A DNA stretch of 64,000 nucleotides from DATGEP01 sp035310125 (GTDB lineage Bacteria > Chloroflexota > Ktedonobacteria > Ktedonobacterales > JADMIN01). The notes below the pieces were generated by a model, which worked only from the letters and a program-made list of their open reading frames with translations, made no database searches and was not told the origin of the DNA. Below, one piece after another: positions 54,422 to 63,840 of this stretch (positions are counted from its first letter, which is position 1; each line of letters begins with the position of its first letter). Both the position numbers and the translations under genes were made by a program. Location of the stretch: assembly GCA_035310125.1 (NCBI GenBank), contig DATGEP010000019.1:1-64000 (forward strand), given 5' to 3'.

Positions 54422-55720
54422 CTAGCGGACGCCATCGCCGGAGTATCTGAGATGCAGCCCCGCATACGTGCGACGCGCTGCCATGGCGATTGCGAAGAGC
54501 GCCGCTGTCGCTAGCGCGTACCACAGGCTCTGGAACCCAGCCACGACGAGCACGAGGATCGCGAGCGATGCGCTGACCAGCGCGGGCAGGTAGCGCCGGA
54601 CGTCGAGCAGCCGCCACGCGGTCAGGAGGATCAGCACGTAGGTCAACAGGAAGTTGGCACTGGAGAGCTGGATGTATGACTCGATAGGTATGCTGAGGAG
54701 AACCTGTACCACGAGCGCCAGCGCCCAGGCGCCGCCGAGCGCCAACGCGGCTGGACGCGGCGCGCCCGTCGCGGCGTCCACCCGCGCGAGTAGACGCGGG
54801 AACAACCCCTCGCGCGCCAGCGCATAGATCAACCGCGTCGCGCTGCGTGTCCAGGTGAACATGAATAGGACGAGCAAGACCAGGGCGATGATCGAAGCGA
54901 CCCTGGTGGCTGTCTGCCCCAGTGAGAGGCGCACCAGGTCGGCCAGCGAGGCGTCGCTGGTCGCGATCACCGTCCGGCTCAACCCACCGACGACGGTGAT
55001 TCCCAGCAGCACGAACAGCGCTCCGACTGTGGTGACTGCGAGGCCCAGCGCTTTGACCAGTGTGCGGGGGTCGGCGAGCTCCTCGCCCGAGAAGGCGGCA
55101 TTTTCCCAGCCGACGAAGGCGAAGAAACAGATCAGGCCCGTGGACGCGACGCCCGCCAGGTCGTAGCCGCGCACATCGGTGAGCCGGGCCTGCGTGACGT
55201 GAGGGAGCGCGAAAAGCAGCGCCACTGTGATGGCGGTCAGGCAGCCGAAGAATCCCCACCGTTGGAGACGCATGACTTGCGACACGTCGAAGCAGCTGCC
55301 AGCGACGAGCGCAGCCAGCAGCGCCGCCGCGACGAGGGCGAGTCCATGCGCGGGCAGCGGCACGAGCGTGCCCAGATATTCGCTGAAGACGAGCGCTGTC
55401 GCCGGCCCACCTACTGCGATCGCCGCGAGATACAGCACGCCTGTGAGCCAGCCGATACGTTGCCCGAGGCCGCGACCAATAAACGCGATGACACCACCAG
55501 CCGAAGGATAGCGCGCGCCCAGCTCGGCCATGATGCGTGCCAGCGGATATGACACAGCAGCCAGCGCTGCCCAGATGAGAATGGACCAAGGGCCGGCATG
55601 GCGCGCCGCGATAGAAGGCAGCACGATGAGGCTCTGCCCCAGAACTGCGCTCGTGTACAGCACAAATGTGTCGGTCAGTGTAAGGTGTTTGCGTAAAGCC
55701 GGCCCGGTTGCCGAAGCCAT
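54422..55720 (-). CDS. APC-superfamily amino acid permease
   Basis: 432 residues, about twelve transmembrane helices. The family opening TDTFVLYTSAVLGQSLIVLPSIAA and GVIAFIGRGLGQRIGWLTGVLY resemble the YjeH group of amino-acid exporters/importers. FFAFVGWENAAFSGEELADP is the conserved helix 6 region. It is divergently transcribed from the AsnC-family gene, a pairing common for Lrp-controlled transport. Confidence 0.87.
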   Translation of the reverse strand: MASATGPALRKHLTLTDTFVLYTSAVLGQSLIVLPSIAARHAGPWSILIWAALAAVSYPLARIMAELGARYPSAGGVIAFIGRGLGQRIGWLTGVLYLAAIAVGGPATALVFSEYLGTLVPLPAHGLALVAAALLAALVAGSCFDVSQVMRLQRWGFFGCLTAITVALLFALPHVTQARLTDVRGYDLAGVASTGLICFFAFVGWENAAFSGEELADPRTLVKALGLAVTTVGALFVLLGITVVGGLSRTVIATSDASLADLVRLSLGQTATRVASIIALVLLVLFMFTWTRSATRLIYALAREGLFPRLLARVDAATGAPRPAALALGGAWALALVVQVLLSIPIESYIQLSSANFLLTYVLILLTAWRLLDVRRYLPALVSASLAILVLVVAGFQSLWYALATAALFAIAMAARRTYAGLHLRYSGDGVR

Positions 55721-55842
55721 GGTTCACCCCCGCGCAATGGATTGGTATGCGATGATATGATAGAAAAGAACGAGGCCGGAGTGAATGGATATTCCAAAGC
55801 AGTTCGGTGGGATCTGCCATGAACAGAAAGTGATGTGCATCC

Positions 55843-56334
55843 ATGACTAACGATTCTGAGAAGTTGCTGGATGAGACTGGATGGGAGCTGCTCTGCGCAC
55901 TCCAGGAGAACGCGCGCAGCTCATACGCGGACCTGGGCAGACAGGTTGGACTGACGCCGCCGGCTGTGGCCGATCGCGTCCGGCGGTTGGAAGCGGCGGG
56001 GATCATTACGGGCTATCATGCGGCGGTGAATCCCGCGAAGCTGGGCTTGGGGCTGACCGCGATCATCCGGTTTAATGCGTCGCGAGACCCGTTTGAACGC
56101 ACCTTCGCCCTGGTCAAAAGGTGCCCGGAGATCATCGAGTGCCACCGCGTGACAGGCGACGATTGTATGACGCTGACAGCCGTCGTCTCCTCGGTGGAGC
56201 ACTTGCAGGAGCTGATAGGCCGGCTGGCGCCCTATGGCTCGTCCAACACGTCCATTGTGCTCTCCTCGCCATTGCACCACCGTGTTATCGGACCTGCCGC
56301 GTTGATGCAAGAGCAAGCGGCAGAGAGCGCCTAA
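55843..56334 (+). CDS. Lrp/AsnC-family transcriptional regulator
   Basis: 163 residues. N-terminal helix-turn-helix (NARSSYADLGRQVGLTPPAVADRVRRLEAAGIITGYHA) and a C-terminal RAM domain (CPEIIECHRVTGDDCMTLTAVVSSVEHLQELIGRL) that binds amino acids. It is divergent from the permease, so it likely controls it from the 122-bp shared intergenic region. Its TAA overlaps the stop of the convergent HD-GYP gene by 3 nt. Confidence 0.9.
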   Translation: MTNDSEKLLDETGWELLCALQENARSSYADLGRQVGLTPPAVADRVRRLEAAGIITGYHAAVNPAKLGLGLTAIIRFNASRDPFERTFALVKRCPEIIECHRVTGDDCMTLTAVVSSVEHLQELIGRLAPYGSSNTSIVLSSPLHHRVIGPAALMQEQAAESA

Positions 56335-57017
56335 TCTTCGATGATGTCGTCGTGGCGCACCCAGGTGGGATAGGGAGCGATGCGAATGGGCAGCGGGCAG
56401 ACGCGCGGCGGCAGGCAAAAGTCGCTGTTGGCGTCCAGCATGGCCAGGAAAGCCGATACGATCTCTGGGTCAAAGTGTGTGCCTGCGGCGCTGGCGATGA
56501 CCTCGCAGGCATCCTGCTGTGTCATGGTTGGTTTGTAGGACCGCTCGGAGCTGAGCGCGTCGAACACATCGCAGACTGTGAGCATCCGGGCGCCGATGGG
56601 AATGTCTTTGCCGATGAGGCCATCTGGATAACCGCGACCGTCGTAGGCTTCGTGATGGCGCAGCACGATGTCGGCGAGCCAGTCGGGGGCGCCATAAATC
56701 TGGAGGAAGCGGGCTCCGGTGCGTGGATGCTGCTCCATGCGGTGGCGCTCGTCGCGCGAGAGGGCGCTATCTTTGTGGAGCAGATCATTGTGGATCCATG
56801 TCTTGCCCAGGTCATGGACCTGTCCGGCGAGGGCCAGATCGCGCCCAGTCCGTCGTGTCCAACCCATGTGTCGAGCGAGACGATAGGCGTAGACGGCGAC
56901 ACGGCGCGAGTGCTCGTACGTGATGATGTCGCGCTCACGTATGGTGCCTGCCAGCGCATGGACGATGGTCTGCGTGTGACGGCGCGTGCCTGGGTCTACG
57001 TGTTGCACCGTTGCCAA
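56331..57017 (-). CDS. HD-GYP domain phosphohydrolase
   Basis: 228 residues. HD motif in GQVHDLGK, then HHEAYDGRGYPDGL (the GYP signature) and DVFDALSSERSYK, all intact. Residues EHSRRV give the first His. HD-GYP proteins degrade cyclic di-GMP. No receiver or membrane part is attached. The C-terminal about 30 residues (CLPPRVCPLPIRIAP) have no match. ATG 57017. Confidence 0.88.
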   Translation of the reverse strand: MATVQHVDPGTRRHTQTIVHALAGTIRERDIITYEHSRRVAVYAYRLARHMGWTRRTGRDLALAGQVHDLGKTWIHNDLLHKDSALSRDERHRMEQHPRTGARFLQIYGAPDWLADIVLRHHEAYDGRGYPDGLIGKDIPIGARMLTVCDVFDALSSERSYKPTMTQQDACEVIASAAGTHFDPEIVSAFLAMLDANSDFCLPPRVCPLPIRIAPYPTWVRHDDIIED

Positions 57018-57321
57018 CGGTCTGCTCCTGTTTGCGTGTGTCTCTCGCCGGATACATAGCCTGGTTGCACTAGCCCGACGTCAACATCAGTCAATGTATT
57101 CTGTCCACCAACTCTGCCCGATATAACGCCACTCGATGGACAAGGTAACGGATACGGTACTGTGCGAAACCGAGTCTATACACATCCTCAACGTGCTGTA
57201 TGTCAGGACATTCGCGACATTTGTGCCAACCTTTTCCTGGTGCTTCTGAGATGACGGCACGAAATAGGGACCGGCGTATCTGTCTCGCCAGCCCCTATTG
57301 CACGTTGATGTCGTGTGACGG
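57018..57321. other. 304-bp interval with no recognised feature
   Basis: Between the HD-GYP start and the 3' end of the zinc-finger gene, both on the minus strand. The HD-GYP promoter should be here, but no clear hexamers, repeats or hairpins with T-runs were identified. Confidence 0.35.
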
Positions 57322-58986
57322 TCACTCGGCGCCGGAATCGGGTGGTGTTGCGGTGCCGGTCGTACCGGGCTCGCCATCACGCCGCGACTCTTCTGGCTCG
57401 GCCGGCTCGATACGCACTCGCTGGACGCGGGCGTGCTCGCGGCGGGAGCGGAACTCGTTGATGTCGCGGACGCCGGATATGTCTCGCGAGCCGAAGTGCT
57501 GGCTGGATTGGTCCTGCATGAGATCGCGGGTGAGCGCTTTGAAGAAGCGGCCCACGCGATTCCAGCGCGGCGGGAAGCTCTGCGCCCAGAAGCGCTCTGA
57601 TCCCGTCGCGCCGACCGCCGTAAACGAGAACGGCTGCTCGGAGACGCTATATTCGACGTGGGTGTATGGCATGCGCAGCACATACAGGCGGCGGGAGGTA
57701 ACACGCCGCTCGCCGCTATCCACGCCATCCGCGGCGACGCCGGCTGTTTGCATGGCGCGACCCTCGCCTTGCGCGAAGCTGAGCGCGTCTGCCCACACAT
57801 CGGCGGGAATGACCGCTGGAGCCTGCACGTCCAGCGCATCGGCGGGGCCATCCCAGACCGGCTCACCTTTGCTCTTGCGTAGCATCTCGTCCGACACCCG
57901 CCGGGATGACTCAGCGCCTTCCTCTCGTAACGTGCGCTCGCTGATGCGTGTGTCGAAACGGCGGATGATCTCGCGATATTGGATGACGCGCCCCGTGCCG
58001 TTGCAGGTAGCGCAGGTATCGGCGCTGGTGCCATGGCAGGTGGGGCAGACGCGCTTGCCGTTTCCGCAATCGCATGGAACGCTGCCGTTCACGCAGTCTG
58101 GGCAGGGGATCGTCTCGCCGGATGCGGGCGCGATGGGCGCCCATTGCGCGGAGGGCGGCAAGGGTACGCCATATTCCTGGCGCAGTCGCTCCGAAAAATC
58201 GGCGAGGCGCCCAGCGGCATTTTCGGCCAGCCGCTCGGCCTGCACCTGGAAGTAGCTCTTGCTGGCACGAGCACGACGCTCAGCGGTCGGGTCCGCTATG
58301 CGCCCACGTCCCCGGCAGCGCGTGCAGGGAGTCTTGGCGCGGCCATGACAAACCGGGCACTGGACGAAGCCCTTGCCTTCGCACTGTTTGCAGGCTCGAT
58401 GCCCTGTGCCATTGCAGCGCAGACACGCGCCCAGCATCTCAGTGCTCGCGACCCGCTCGCGCCGCTCGCCGGATTCGATGTCCGGGGAGATGGGGAACGT
58501 GTAGTCCCAGACGGGCAGCACGGGACCGGGCGCGGGTGGCTGCGCGCCGGTGTATGGCTCGCGACCGTCGCTCAGCCGGCGCGACTCGCCGCGCTCGCGT
58601 AACTCCACCCGCCATACCGAGCCGCTGGTGAAGCCGGTGATGTGCATCGCATTGGCCAGCTCTGGGTCCACCAGGAAATCAATATCCACCCAGCGGCGGG
58701 CGAGCGCGCGGGCGCGGGCCTCGTCTTCGGGTGAGACGAGACTCGGCGGTGGCGTCTCGGACCCTGTTTCCTCCCAGTACCCAGACGCTTTATCCATGAT
58801 ATCGCGAACGCGCGCGCCCAGGTCGCCCGCGCTCTCGCGGAAGACGCGCATCGTCTCGCGCGCCTGGCGCTCAAGCTCTTCGAGAATTTCGTCATAGGTC
58901 TCGCGATAGGCATCGCCGCCCCATGAGTCGCGGCGGGGATGATCCGTCCTGTCGCCGTTATCGGAACCGTATCGGTCGTCGCCCAC
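57322..58986 (-). CDS. DnaJ-type zinc-finger protein without J domain
   Basis: 554 residues. Two clusters of CxxCxGxG-like knuckles: CLRCNGTGHRACKQCEGKG, QCPVCHG, CTRCRGRG in the first (about 185-225), and CPDCVNG, CPTCHG, CATCNGTGR in the second (about 295-332). The N-terminal 90 residues are charged and helical. The HPD-containing J domain is absent, so it is not a classical DnaJ. It lies 21 bp after Bax1 and probably belongs to the XPB-Bax1 operon. Function unknown; zinc binding is well supported by the Cys pattern. Confidence 0.75.
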   Translation of the reverse strand: MGDDRYGSDNGDRTDHPRRDSWGGDAYRETYDEILEELERQARETMRVFRESAGDLGARVRDIMDKASGYWEETGSETPPPSLVSPEDEARARALARRWVDIDFLVDPELANAMHITGFTSGSVWRVELRERGESRRLSDGREPYTGAQPPAPGPVLPVWDYTFPISPDIESGERRERVASTEMLGACLRCNGTGHRACKQCEGKGFVQCPVCHGRAKTPCTRCRGRGRIADPTAERRARASKSYFQVQAERLAENAAGRLADFSERLRQEYGVPLPPSAQWAPIAPASGETIPCPDCVNGSVPCDCGNGKRVCPTCHGTSADTCATCNGTGRVIQYREIIRRFDTRISERTLREEGAESSRRVSDEMLRKSKGEPVWDGPADALDVQAPAVIPADVWADALSFAQGEGRAMQTAGVAADGVDSGERRVTSRRLYVLRMPYTHVEYSVSEQPFSFTAVGATGSERFWAQSFPPRWNRVGRFFKALTRDLMQDQSSQHFGSRDISGVRDINEFRSRREHARVQRVRIEPAEPEESRRDGEPGTTGTATPPDSGAE

Positions 58987-59007
58987 AGCATGCCTCCCTG
59001 GATTCGG

Positions 59008-61299
59008 CTATGGTGCCCGGGTCGGAATGTCCGGCTCGGGATTGTCGGGGCCGGGTTGCTCGGGCGGAAAGATGGATTGGGTCGTATAGGCACTCGTTCT
59101 AGTGTGTGTACGCCGTGGACGCCGTCGCGGTTGCGTCGCGAGCGCGTTTGGGGGTGCTGCATCAGGGTGCGCACCTGGAATAGGCGCGTCTCCCGCGTAG
59201 ACTTCAGCATCAAAGATCGAGGTACGCATGATACCTAATCCGGCGCGGCGCGCGAGGGCCTCCACACTGCTTTCGGTGACGGCGACGGCGTTTCCGGTGA
59301 GCCGCGCCGCGACTACCGCTACCAACTCGGCCAGCGGTAGACGTTGTTGCTTCGCATCCATCACCGCTTGCTGGATGCCACTCATGAGACTCGCCAGCCA
59401 CCCCGGTGAGCAGAGGCCGATACCGTCAAGCCATTCGGGGGCCGGCTCGCTCGTCGAATGTGCGTAGCGCCGGAGCAGATCAAGCGCGCGCGCCGTTTCG
59501 TCGCGCGAATAGCATCGCAGCAGCGCCATGCTCTCGACCGGTGAGATGTAGCCGCGAGCCGTAATTTCCGCGATGATGGAGGCGGGAGCAAGCCTCACAA
59601 GCCGGGCCTCGAGATCGTTGTATGAGCGGTCGAGCAGCGCGAGCAGCGCTTCAGCGCTGACGCTGTCTTTGTACCAGAGAATGGGAAAGTCGCGTTCGAA
59701 GGCAACGAACTCCGCACGAGCGGATTGAGGCGCGGCCAGCGCCAGCGCGACCCGCCCGCGCACGGCGGCGAGCTTGCGGACCTTGCGCTCGCGATATTCC
59801 GGGCGCCAGTAACCGGCAATCTCCAGATACACACGCTGGGAGCCGCGCGTCAGCGCGAAATCCGGCACGAGGATGGTCGTGCCGGCGAGAATGGGTTCCG
59901 GCTCGCGGTCCAGTCGCCAGCCACGCGCCTCGCCTTCCCGCTCCAGCACGGCGAATTGCTCATGCAGGCGCGCTTCGAGCGAGCTGTCGAACTCCGGGTT
60001 GGACCCAGCCACGCCGGCGCCGTCCCGCGCGTCCTCATCGCCGGCGGAGGCGCCAATCACGCTGAGCAGCCGGGCGTTCAGCTCGAAGAGAAGGGGGCGT
60101 CCGTGGAGGTAGACGCGAGCGGTGCCAGTGAGGCCCGCCCCAGCAAGGGCGGAGCGACCCACCGTGTCCGTCGCGCGACGATAGCCCAGCAGCGCGCGAC
60201 ACAGGCGTGCCAGGCGCTCGCCGTACTGGTTTGGGGCGCCGGTCATCTCCTGCGGGCCGTAGAGAGTGACTATGAGGGCGGAGGCGGGGTTCAAGACGGA
60301 GGGCCACGGAGCCTGTGGAGCGTCGGTTGCCGATTCTGCCGGAATATCAAGATTCGCGCGATTCAGCGGATGGGAGGCGGAAATGGGCCGCGGAGTGTCT
60401 ACACCGTCTGTCACGTCGAGCGTCCGCGCGTCCTCGATGTCCTCAGTGTCCTCGGTGGCAAATCCGTCGCTTCCAGCCTGGTATGCGACGCGGCCCTCAG
60501 CGACGCGGAGTAGCGGCTGCCCGCTGGCAGCGGTGCCGGCACCCTCGTAGGCGATATCATACTGGACGCCCATGCGGCGAGCGAGAAAGCAGACGCGCTT
60601 GACAGTGGTGCCGAGCGGCTCGCCAGTCGTCGCGGCGAACTCAGGAGTCAGCAGCCACTCCACCTGCGCCGCGTTTGCGAGCACGGCTTCGAGGACGCGC
60701 TGATTGTAGCGCGTGGCGAGCTGGGCGGCGGAAGGCGCAGCGGGCGTGACGCGAGCCAGGATGGCACGGGCGTCGCCATCCTGGTAGAGCAGGCCTTCCA
60801 GCGTGGCGCGAGAGATCGTGAGATCGGCGGCACAGGCGTCGAGGGCCACGTCGCGCTCGCTCGCGGGCAGGAAGCCGCCGTGCGAGGCACTCACGAAGTC
60901 GTAAAGCGCGAGGCGAAGCTGGCTGGATGAGGCGATATTTGCGGCGACCAGCGCTGCGGCTTCCGCGCCAGCCTCCGGCCATGTGGGCGACTGCCAGACA
61001 TACCACTCCGAGAGGACGTTTTCGAGGCAGCGGGCCAGCCGGTAGTCACCAAGGAGGGTGGCGGCGCGGTCGTCGGGCCATGTCGCGCGCGCCCGGCCAA
61101 TGTATGACTCATAGAGCGCGATCAGCGCGTCAAGCTCGCGGGTAGGGTGGCCGCCAGCCAGCGTGCGTCCGCCGGACGCCCTTACAGGAGCGGCATGCCT
61201 GGAGGTGGAGCGTGGCAGAGGCAACAGATATGGAACCAGACGCGGCTCACCGCCGTGGCGGGAGATGGTTTTCTTGATGTCGCTGAAAGCCAGACGCAT
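59008..61299 (-). CDS. Bax1-like (DUF790) nuclease, partner of XPB helicase
   Basis: 763 residues. It begins MRLAFSDIKKTISRHGGEPRLVPYL, as in DUF790/Bax1. The nuclease motif is VPDFALTRGSQRVYLEIAGYWRPEYRERKVRKL (about 478-511), a PD-(D/E)XK arrangement with D, E and K. In archaea Bax1 binds XPB and cuts DNA in an excision-repair-like reaction. The gene follows XPB by 1 nt. Compared with about 500-residue archaeal forms there is an Asp/Thr-rich insertion (about 279-345, TEDTEDIEDARTLD) and a Pro/Arg/Thr-rich C-terminal tail (about 705-763). Confidence 0.87.
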   Translation of the reverse strand: MRLAFSDIKKTISRHGGEPRLVPYLLPLPRSTSRHAAPVRASGGRTLAGGHPTRELDALIALYESYIGRARATWPDDRAATLLGDYRLARCLENVLSEWYVWQSPTWPEAGAEAAALVAANIASSSQLRLALYDFVSASHGGFLPASERDVALDACAADLTISRATLEGLLYQDGDARAILARVTPAAPSAAQLATRYNQRVLEAVLANAAQVEWLLTPEFAATTGEPLGTTVKRVCFLARRMGVQYDIAYEGAGTAASGQPLLRVAEGRVAYQAGSDGFATEDTEDIEDARTLDVTDGVDTPRPISASHPLNRANLDIPAESATDAPQAPWPSVLNPASALIVTLYGPQEMTGAPNQYGERLARLCRALLGYRRATDTVGRSALAGAGLTGTARVYLHGRPLLFELNARLLSVIGASAGDEDARDGAGVAGSNPEFDSSLEARLHEQFAVLEREGEARGWRLDREPEPILAGTTILVPDFALTRGSQRVYLEIAGYWRPEYRERKVRKLAAVRGRVALALAAPQSARAEFVAFERDFPILWYKDSVSAEALLALLDRSYNDLEARLVRLAPASIIAEITARGYISPVESMALLRCYSRDETARALDLLRRYAHSTSEPAPEWLDGIGLCSPGWLASLMSGIQQAVMDAKQQRLPLAELVAVVAARLTGNAVAVTESSVEALARRAGLGIMRTSIFDAEVYAGDAPIPGAHPDAAPPNALATQPRRRPRRTHTRTSAYTTQSIFPPEQPGPDNPEPDIPTRAP

Positions 61300-61300
61300 G

Positions 61301-62764
61301 CTACCCTCGCCTTCGCCGGCGGTCGGCCACCGCTTCCTCGGTCGTCTCTTCCGTGACCAGCTCGTAGAGTACGGCGCGGGTTTCCTTCGGGCGCAGAATG
61401 CGGCCCAGACGCTGGATGTATTCGCGGCGCGTGGCGTTGCCGCTCACCACGACCGCGACGGCACAGTCGGGAATGTCTACGCCCTCGTTCAGCACACGTC
61501 CACTGACGAGCTTTGTGTAGCGCCCGGCGCGAAAGCGGTCTAAAATGGCGCGGCGCTCGTCGGCGGGCGTTTTGTACGTGATGGCGGGAATGCAGAAGCG
61601 GTAGCTTACCTCGTCCACGAGCGCATTGTATTCGCTGAACACCAGCACTCTCTCGTTACGGTGACGCGCGAATATGTCCTCGATCAGGGCGAATTTCGCC
61701 GGGGCATTCAGCGCCAGTGAGCGCGCCTCACGCCAGGCCAGCATCGCCTCGCGGGCTTCAGGATCGCGGGCGCTGGCCCAGAGAATCTTACGCTGGAAGT
61801 CTGCCGGTGAGGCGATGGAGAGCCGGCGCCGGCGCAGAAAGTCGCGATAGACGGCGCGGGCAGTTTCATAGCGCTCGCGGTCGTCGGGCGAGAGGGCGAC
61901 CGGCAGCCGCACCTCATCGTAGCCGGCGAGGTAGCGCGCGGCGGCCAGCTCATCGGGCTGGCGCCGGTAGACCTCCGGACCGATGAGGTATTCCAGGGCG
62001 ATGTGTTCCTGGTCGGCGCGCTCCGGCGTCGCGCTGAGTCCCAGCCGGTGCGGAGTGAAAGCGCCTTCGGCGATCTGGCGGTAGGTCGGCGCGGGCAGGT
62101 GGTGGCACTCATCGAAGATGAGCAGGCCGAAGCGACGCAGGAGGTCTGGATGGAGCTGGGCGGACTCATAAGTGACGATTGTGAGCGGCAGAATCTCGTG
62201 GTCGCCGCCGCCAAAGTTGCCGATTCTGCCGGAATCCAGATCGAGCGCGGTGGAGAGCGCCGCGCGCCATTGCCGCAGCAAATCAATCGTCGGGACGACC
62301 ACGAGCGTTTGGAGGCCAAGATCCGCAATGGCAAGGGCGCCGAGCAGTGTCTTGCCGCTGCCGGTTGGCAACACGATGACACCGCGATAGCCGGCGGCGC
62401 GCCATGCCGTGAGGGCCTCTTCCTGGTAGGGACGCGCCGTAAGTGTGGGAACGAGCTGCCAGGGCAACAAAGGAAACTCCTCGAAGGCGACGCGCAGCGG
62501 ATAGGCATTTTTGGCCAGCAGCGCGGCCTTGAGGCGAGTGAAGGCAATAGGCTGCGCGCGAAAACACCGTCCGCGCCGGTCACGCGTGAGTAGCGCTGGG
62601 GCCAAAGCGGCATCTTCGGGGGTGAATAACGTGTCGAACATGGTGGCGTCGTCTAGCGTCAGGAGGGTAGGCGGCGGCACCAGGGCGATGTCGCGTCCGC
62701 GCCACTCCAGGGTGACGGCGCTCTCGGTAACCGGGCTGATAGTGGTCTGCTGCTGGTCGTTCAT
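61301..62764 (-). CDS. Archaeal-type XPB helicase
   Basis: 487 residues, superfamily 2 helicase. Walker A LPTGSGKT (132-139), DECH (218-221), SATPERAD (244-251) and motif VI RLGRILRPKE are intact. An N-terminal damage-recognition-like domain (about 15-105) has the typical XPB layout. ATG 62764 begins MNDQQQTTIS. A longer frame upstream is not supported. It lies 1 nt before the Bax1 gene. XPB-Bax1 couples unwinding to cleavage. Its presence beside a bacterial UvrC in one genome suggests a second, distinct excision path. Confidence 0.88.
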   Translation of the reverse strand: MNDQQQTTISPVTESAVTLEWRGRDIALVPPPTLLTLDDATMFDTLFTPEDAALAPALLTRDRRGRCFRAQPIAFTRLKAALLAKNAYPLRVAFEEFPLLPWQLVPTLTARPYQEEALTAWRAAGYRGVIVLPTGSGKTLLGALAIADLGLQTLVVVPTIDLLRQWRAALSTALDLDSGRIGNFGGGDHEILPLTIVTYESAQLHPDLLRRFGLLIFDECHHLPAPTYRQIAEGAFTPHRLGLSATPERADQEHIALEYLIGPEVYRRQPDELAAARYLAGYDEVRLPVALSPDDRERYETARAVYRDFLRRRRLSIASPADFQRKILWASARDPEAREAMLAWREARSLALNAPAKFALIEDIFARHRNERVLVFSEYNALVDEVSYRFCIPAITYKTPADERRAILDRFRAGRYTKLVSGRVLNEGVDIPDCAVAVVVSGNATRREYIQRLGRILRPKETRAVLYELVTEETTEEAVADRRRRRG

Positions 62765-62984
62765 AGCTGCTGGCGTGTTCTCTCGTTGGTCTGTTCGTCC
62801 TGTCACATGTAGTATATCGCGCAGATGAGCTATTCCTGGCGCGGCCACGAAAAGCGACGCACGGGCGGAGTGTTCAGCTCGATCTGCTGTCAGAATACAA
62901 CGCATGGTATCCTTGTACTGAGGAGATGCGGCGCTGAGCACGCGCGGCACACGACGCGACATCACTTGCTTGGAGGATATGCGT

Positions 62985-63350
62985 ATGGCGACACAGCAAG
63001 AGCGGGAAGCCTTTCTACGTGGCTGGCGAGCGGCAATGGATGAGGTGCTGGCCGTGCTGGAGTCCGAGGCGCGGGAATGGGCCGCGGAGGAGCAGGAGGC
63101 GAGCGCGTCAGGCCAGTACAAGCTGCCGGGGAGCTTCGCGCTGGAAGAGGTGCGCGGGAGCTTCAAGGGCCGCCACGAATTGCTGTCCTGGATTACGCAG
63201 ACGGGGCCAGCCGCGGGCCAGCAGAGCGATCCGAAGCTGGCCGAAGCGCTGGACGCGCTGATCGAAAATCGCGCGACGAATGAGGATCGCGTCAAGCTGG
63301 GGTTGGCCGCCGTGCCACTGAGCCAGGAGCAGCCGCGCGAGACGGAGTGA
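62985..63350 (+). CDS. Hypothetical protein
   Basis: 121 residues from ATG 62985 with GGAGG (62972-62976) 8 nt upstream. The first half is an acidic helix (REAFLRGWRAAMDEVLAVLESEAREWAAEEQE). A middle segment SFALEEVRGSFKGRHELLSWI and an acidic tail follow. Divergent from the XPB operon. No family is recognised. Confidence 0.6.
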   Translation: MATQQEREAFLRGWRAAMDEVLAVLESEAREWAAEEQEASASGQYKLPGSFALEEVRGSFKGRHELLSWITQTGPAAGQQSDPKLAEALDALIENRATNEDRVKLGLAAVPLSQEQPRETE

Positions 63351-63498
63351 TGCCGGTCGGGAGGAAGCCGCACGGTCAGGGGGCGTTGGGAGCGGAATAG
63401 TGGACGGCATGCACCTTGCTACAAGCTCACGTGTATCCGTTCGGCGGCGCAGCGTTCGCATGTGACGCTGCCGCCGGAAGGAGAAAGGGAGGAATTCC

Positions 63499-63840
63499 AT
63501 GACGAACGATCCCAACGATATCTCAGGCATGCCTGAGCTTAGCCCGAACTGGCAAGCCGTTCCTGAGGGCGCGCCGGTGATAACGATGGATGGGCAGCAG
63601 CTCGGCACCGTGAAGGAGCGCCGTGAGGATGGGTTGCTGGTTGGCGGAAACGGCCCCAGCGAGCCGGATTATCTCGTGACGGCGCAGGATGTCTCGCGCA
63701 TTGACCCCGATGGGGTGCACCTGCTCGTGAACGAGAGCCAGGCGATGCGCGCCCACTGGCAGGGCACGTCGCCCTACGACGAGCAAGCACCGGGCGGGAT
63801 GGCGCCGGGCGCGATGACGCGGGAGAATCCGCAGCCGTAG
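63499..63840 (+). CDS. Small PRC-barrel-like protein (DUF2171-type)
   Basis: 113 residues. The strand pattern PVITMDGQQLGTVKERREDGLLVGGNGPSEPDYLVTAQDVSRIDPDGVHLLV is like the PRC-barrel-like DUF2171 fold. A Gly/Met/Pro-rich tail follows. Strong ribosome-binding site GGAGGAATTCC precedes ATG 63499. Function unknown. Confidence 0.6.
   Translation: MTNDPNDISGMPELSPNWQAVPEGAPVITMDGQQLGTVKERREDGLLVGGNGPSEPDYLVTAQDVSRIDPDGVHLLVNESQAMRAHWQGTSPYDEQAPGGMAPGAMTRENPQP

Noticed and set aside
54396..56006. Long minus-strand ORF overlapping the permease in another frame
   Set aside because: It is Arg/His/Ser-rich with no family motifs and is explained by the GC-biased third positions of the real permease frame.
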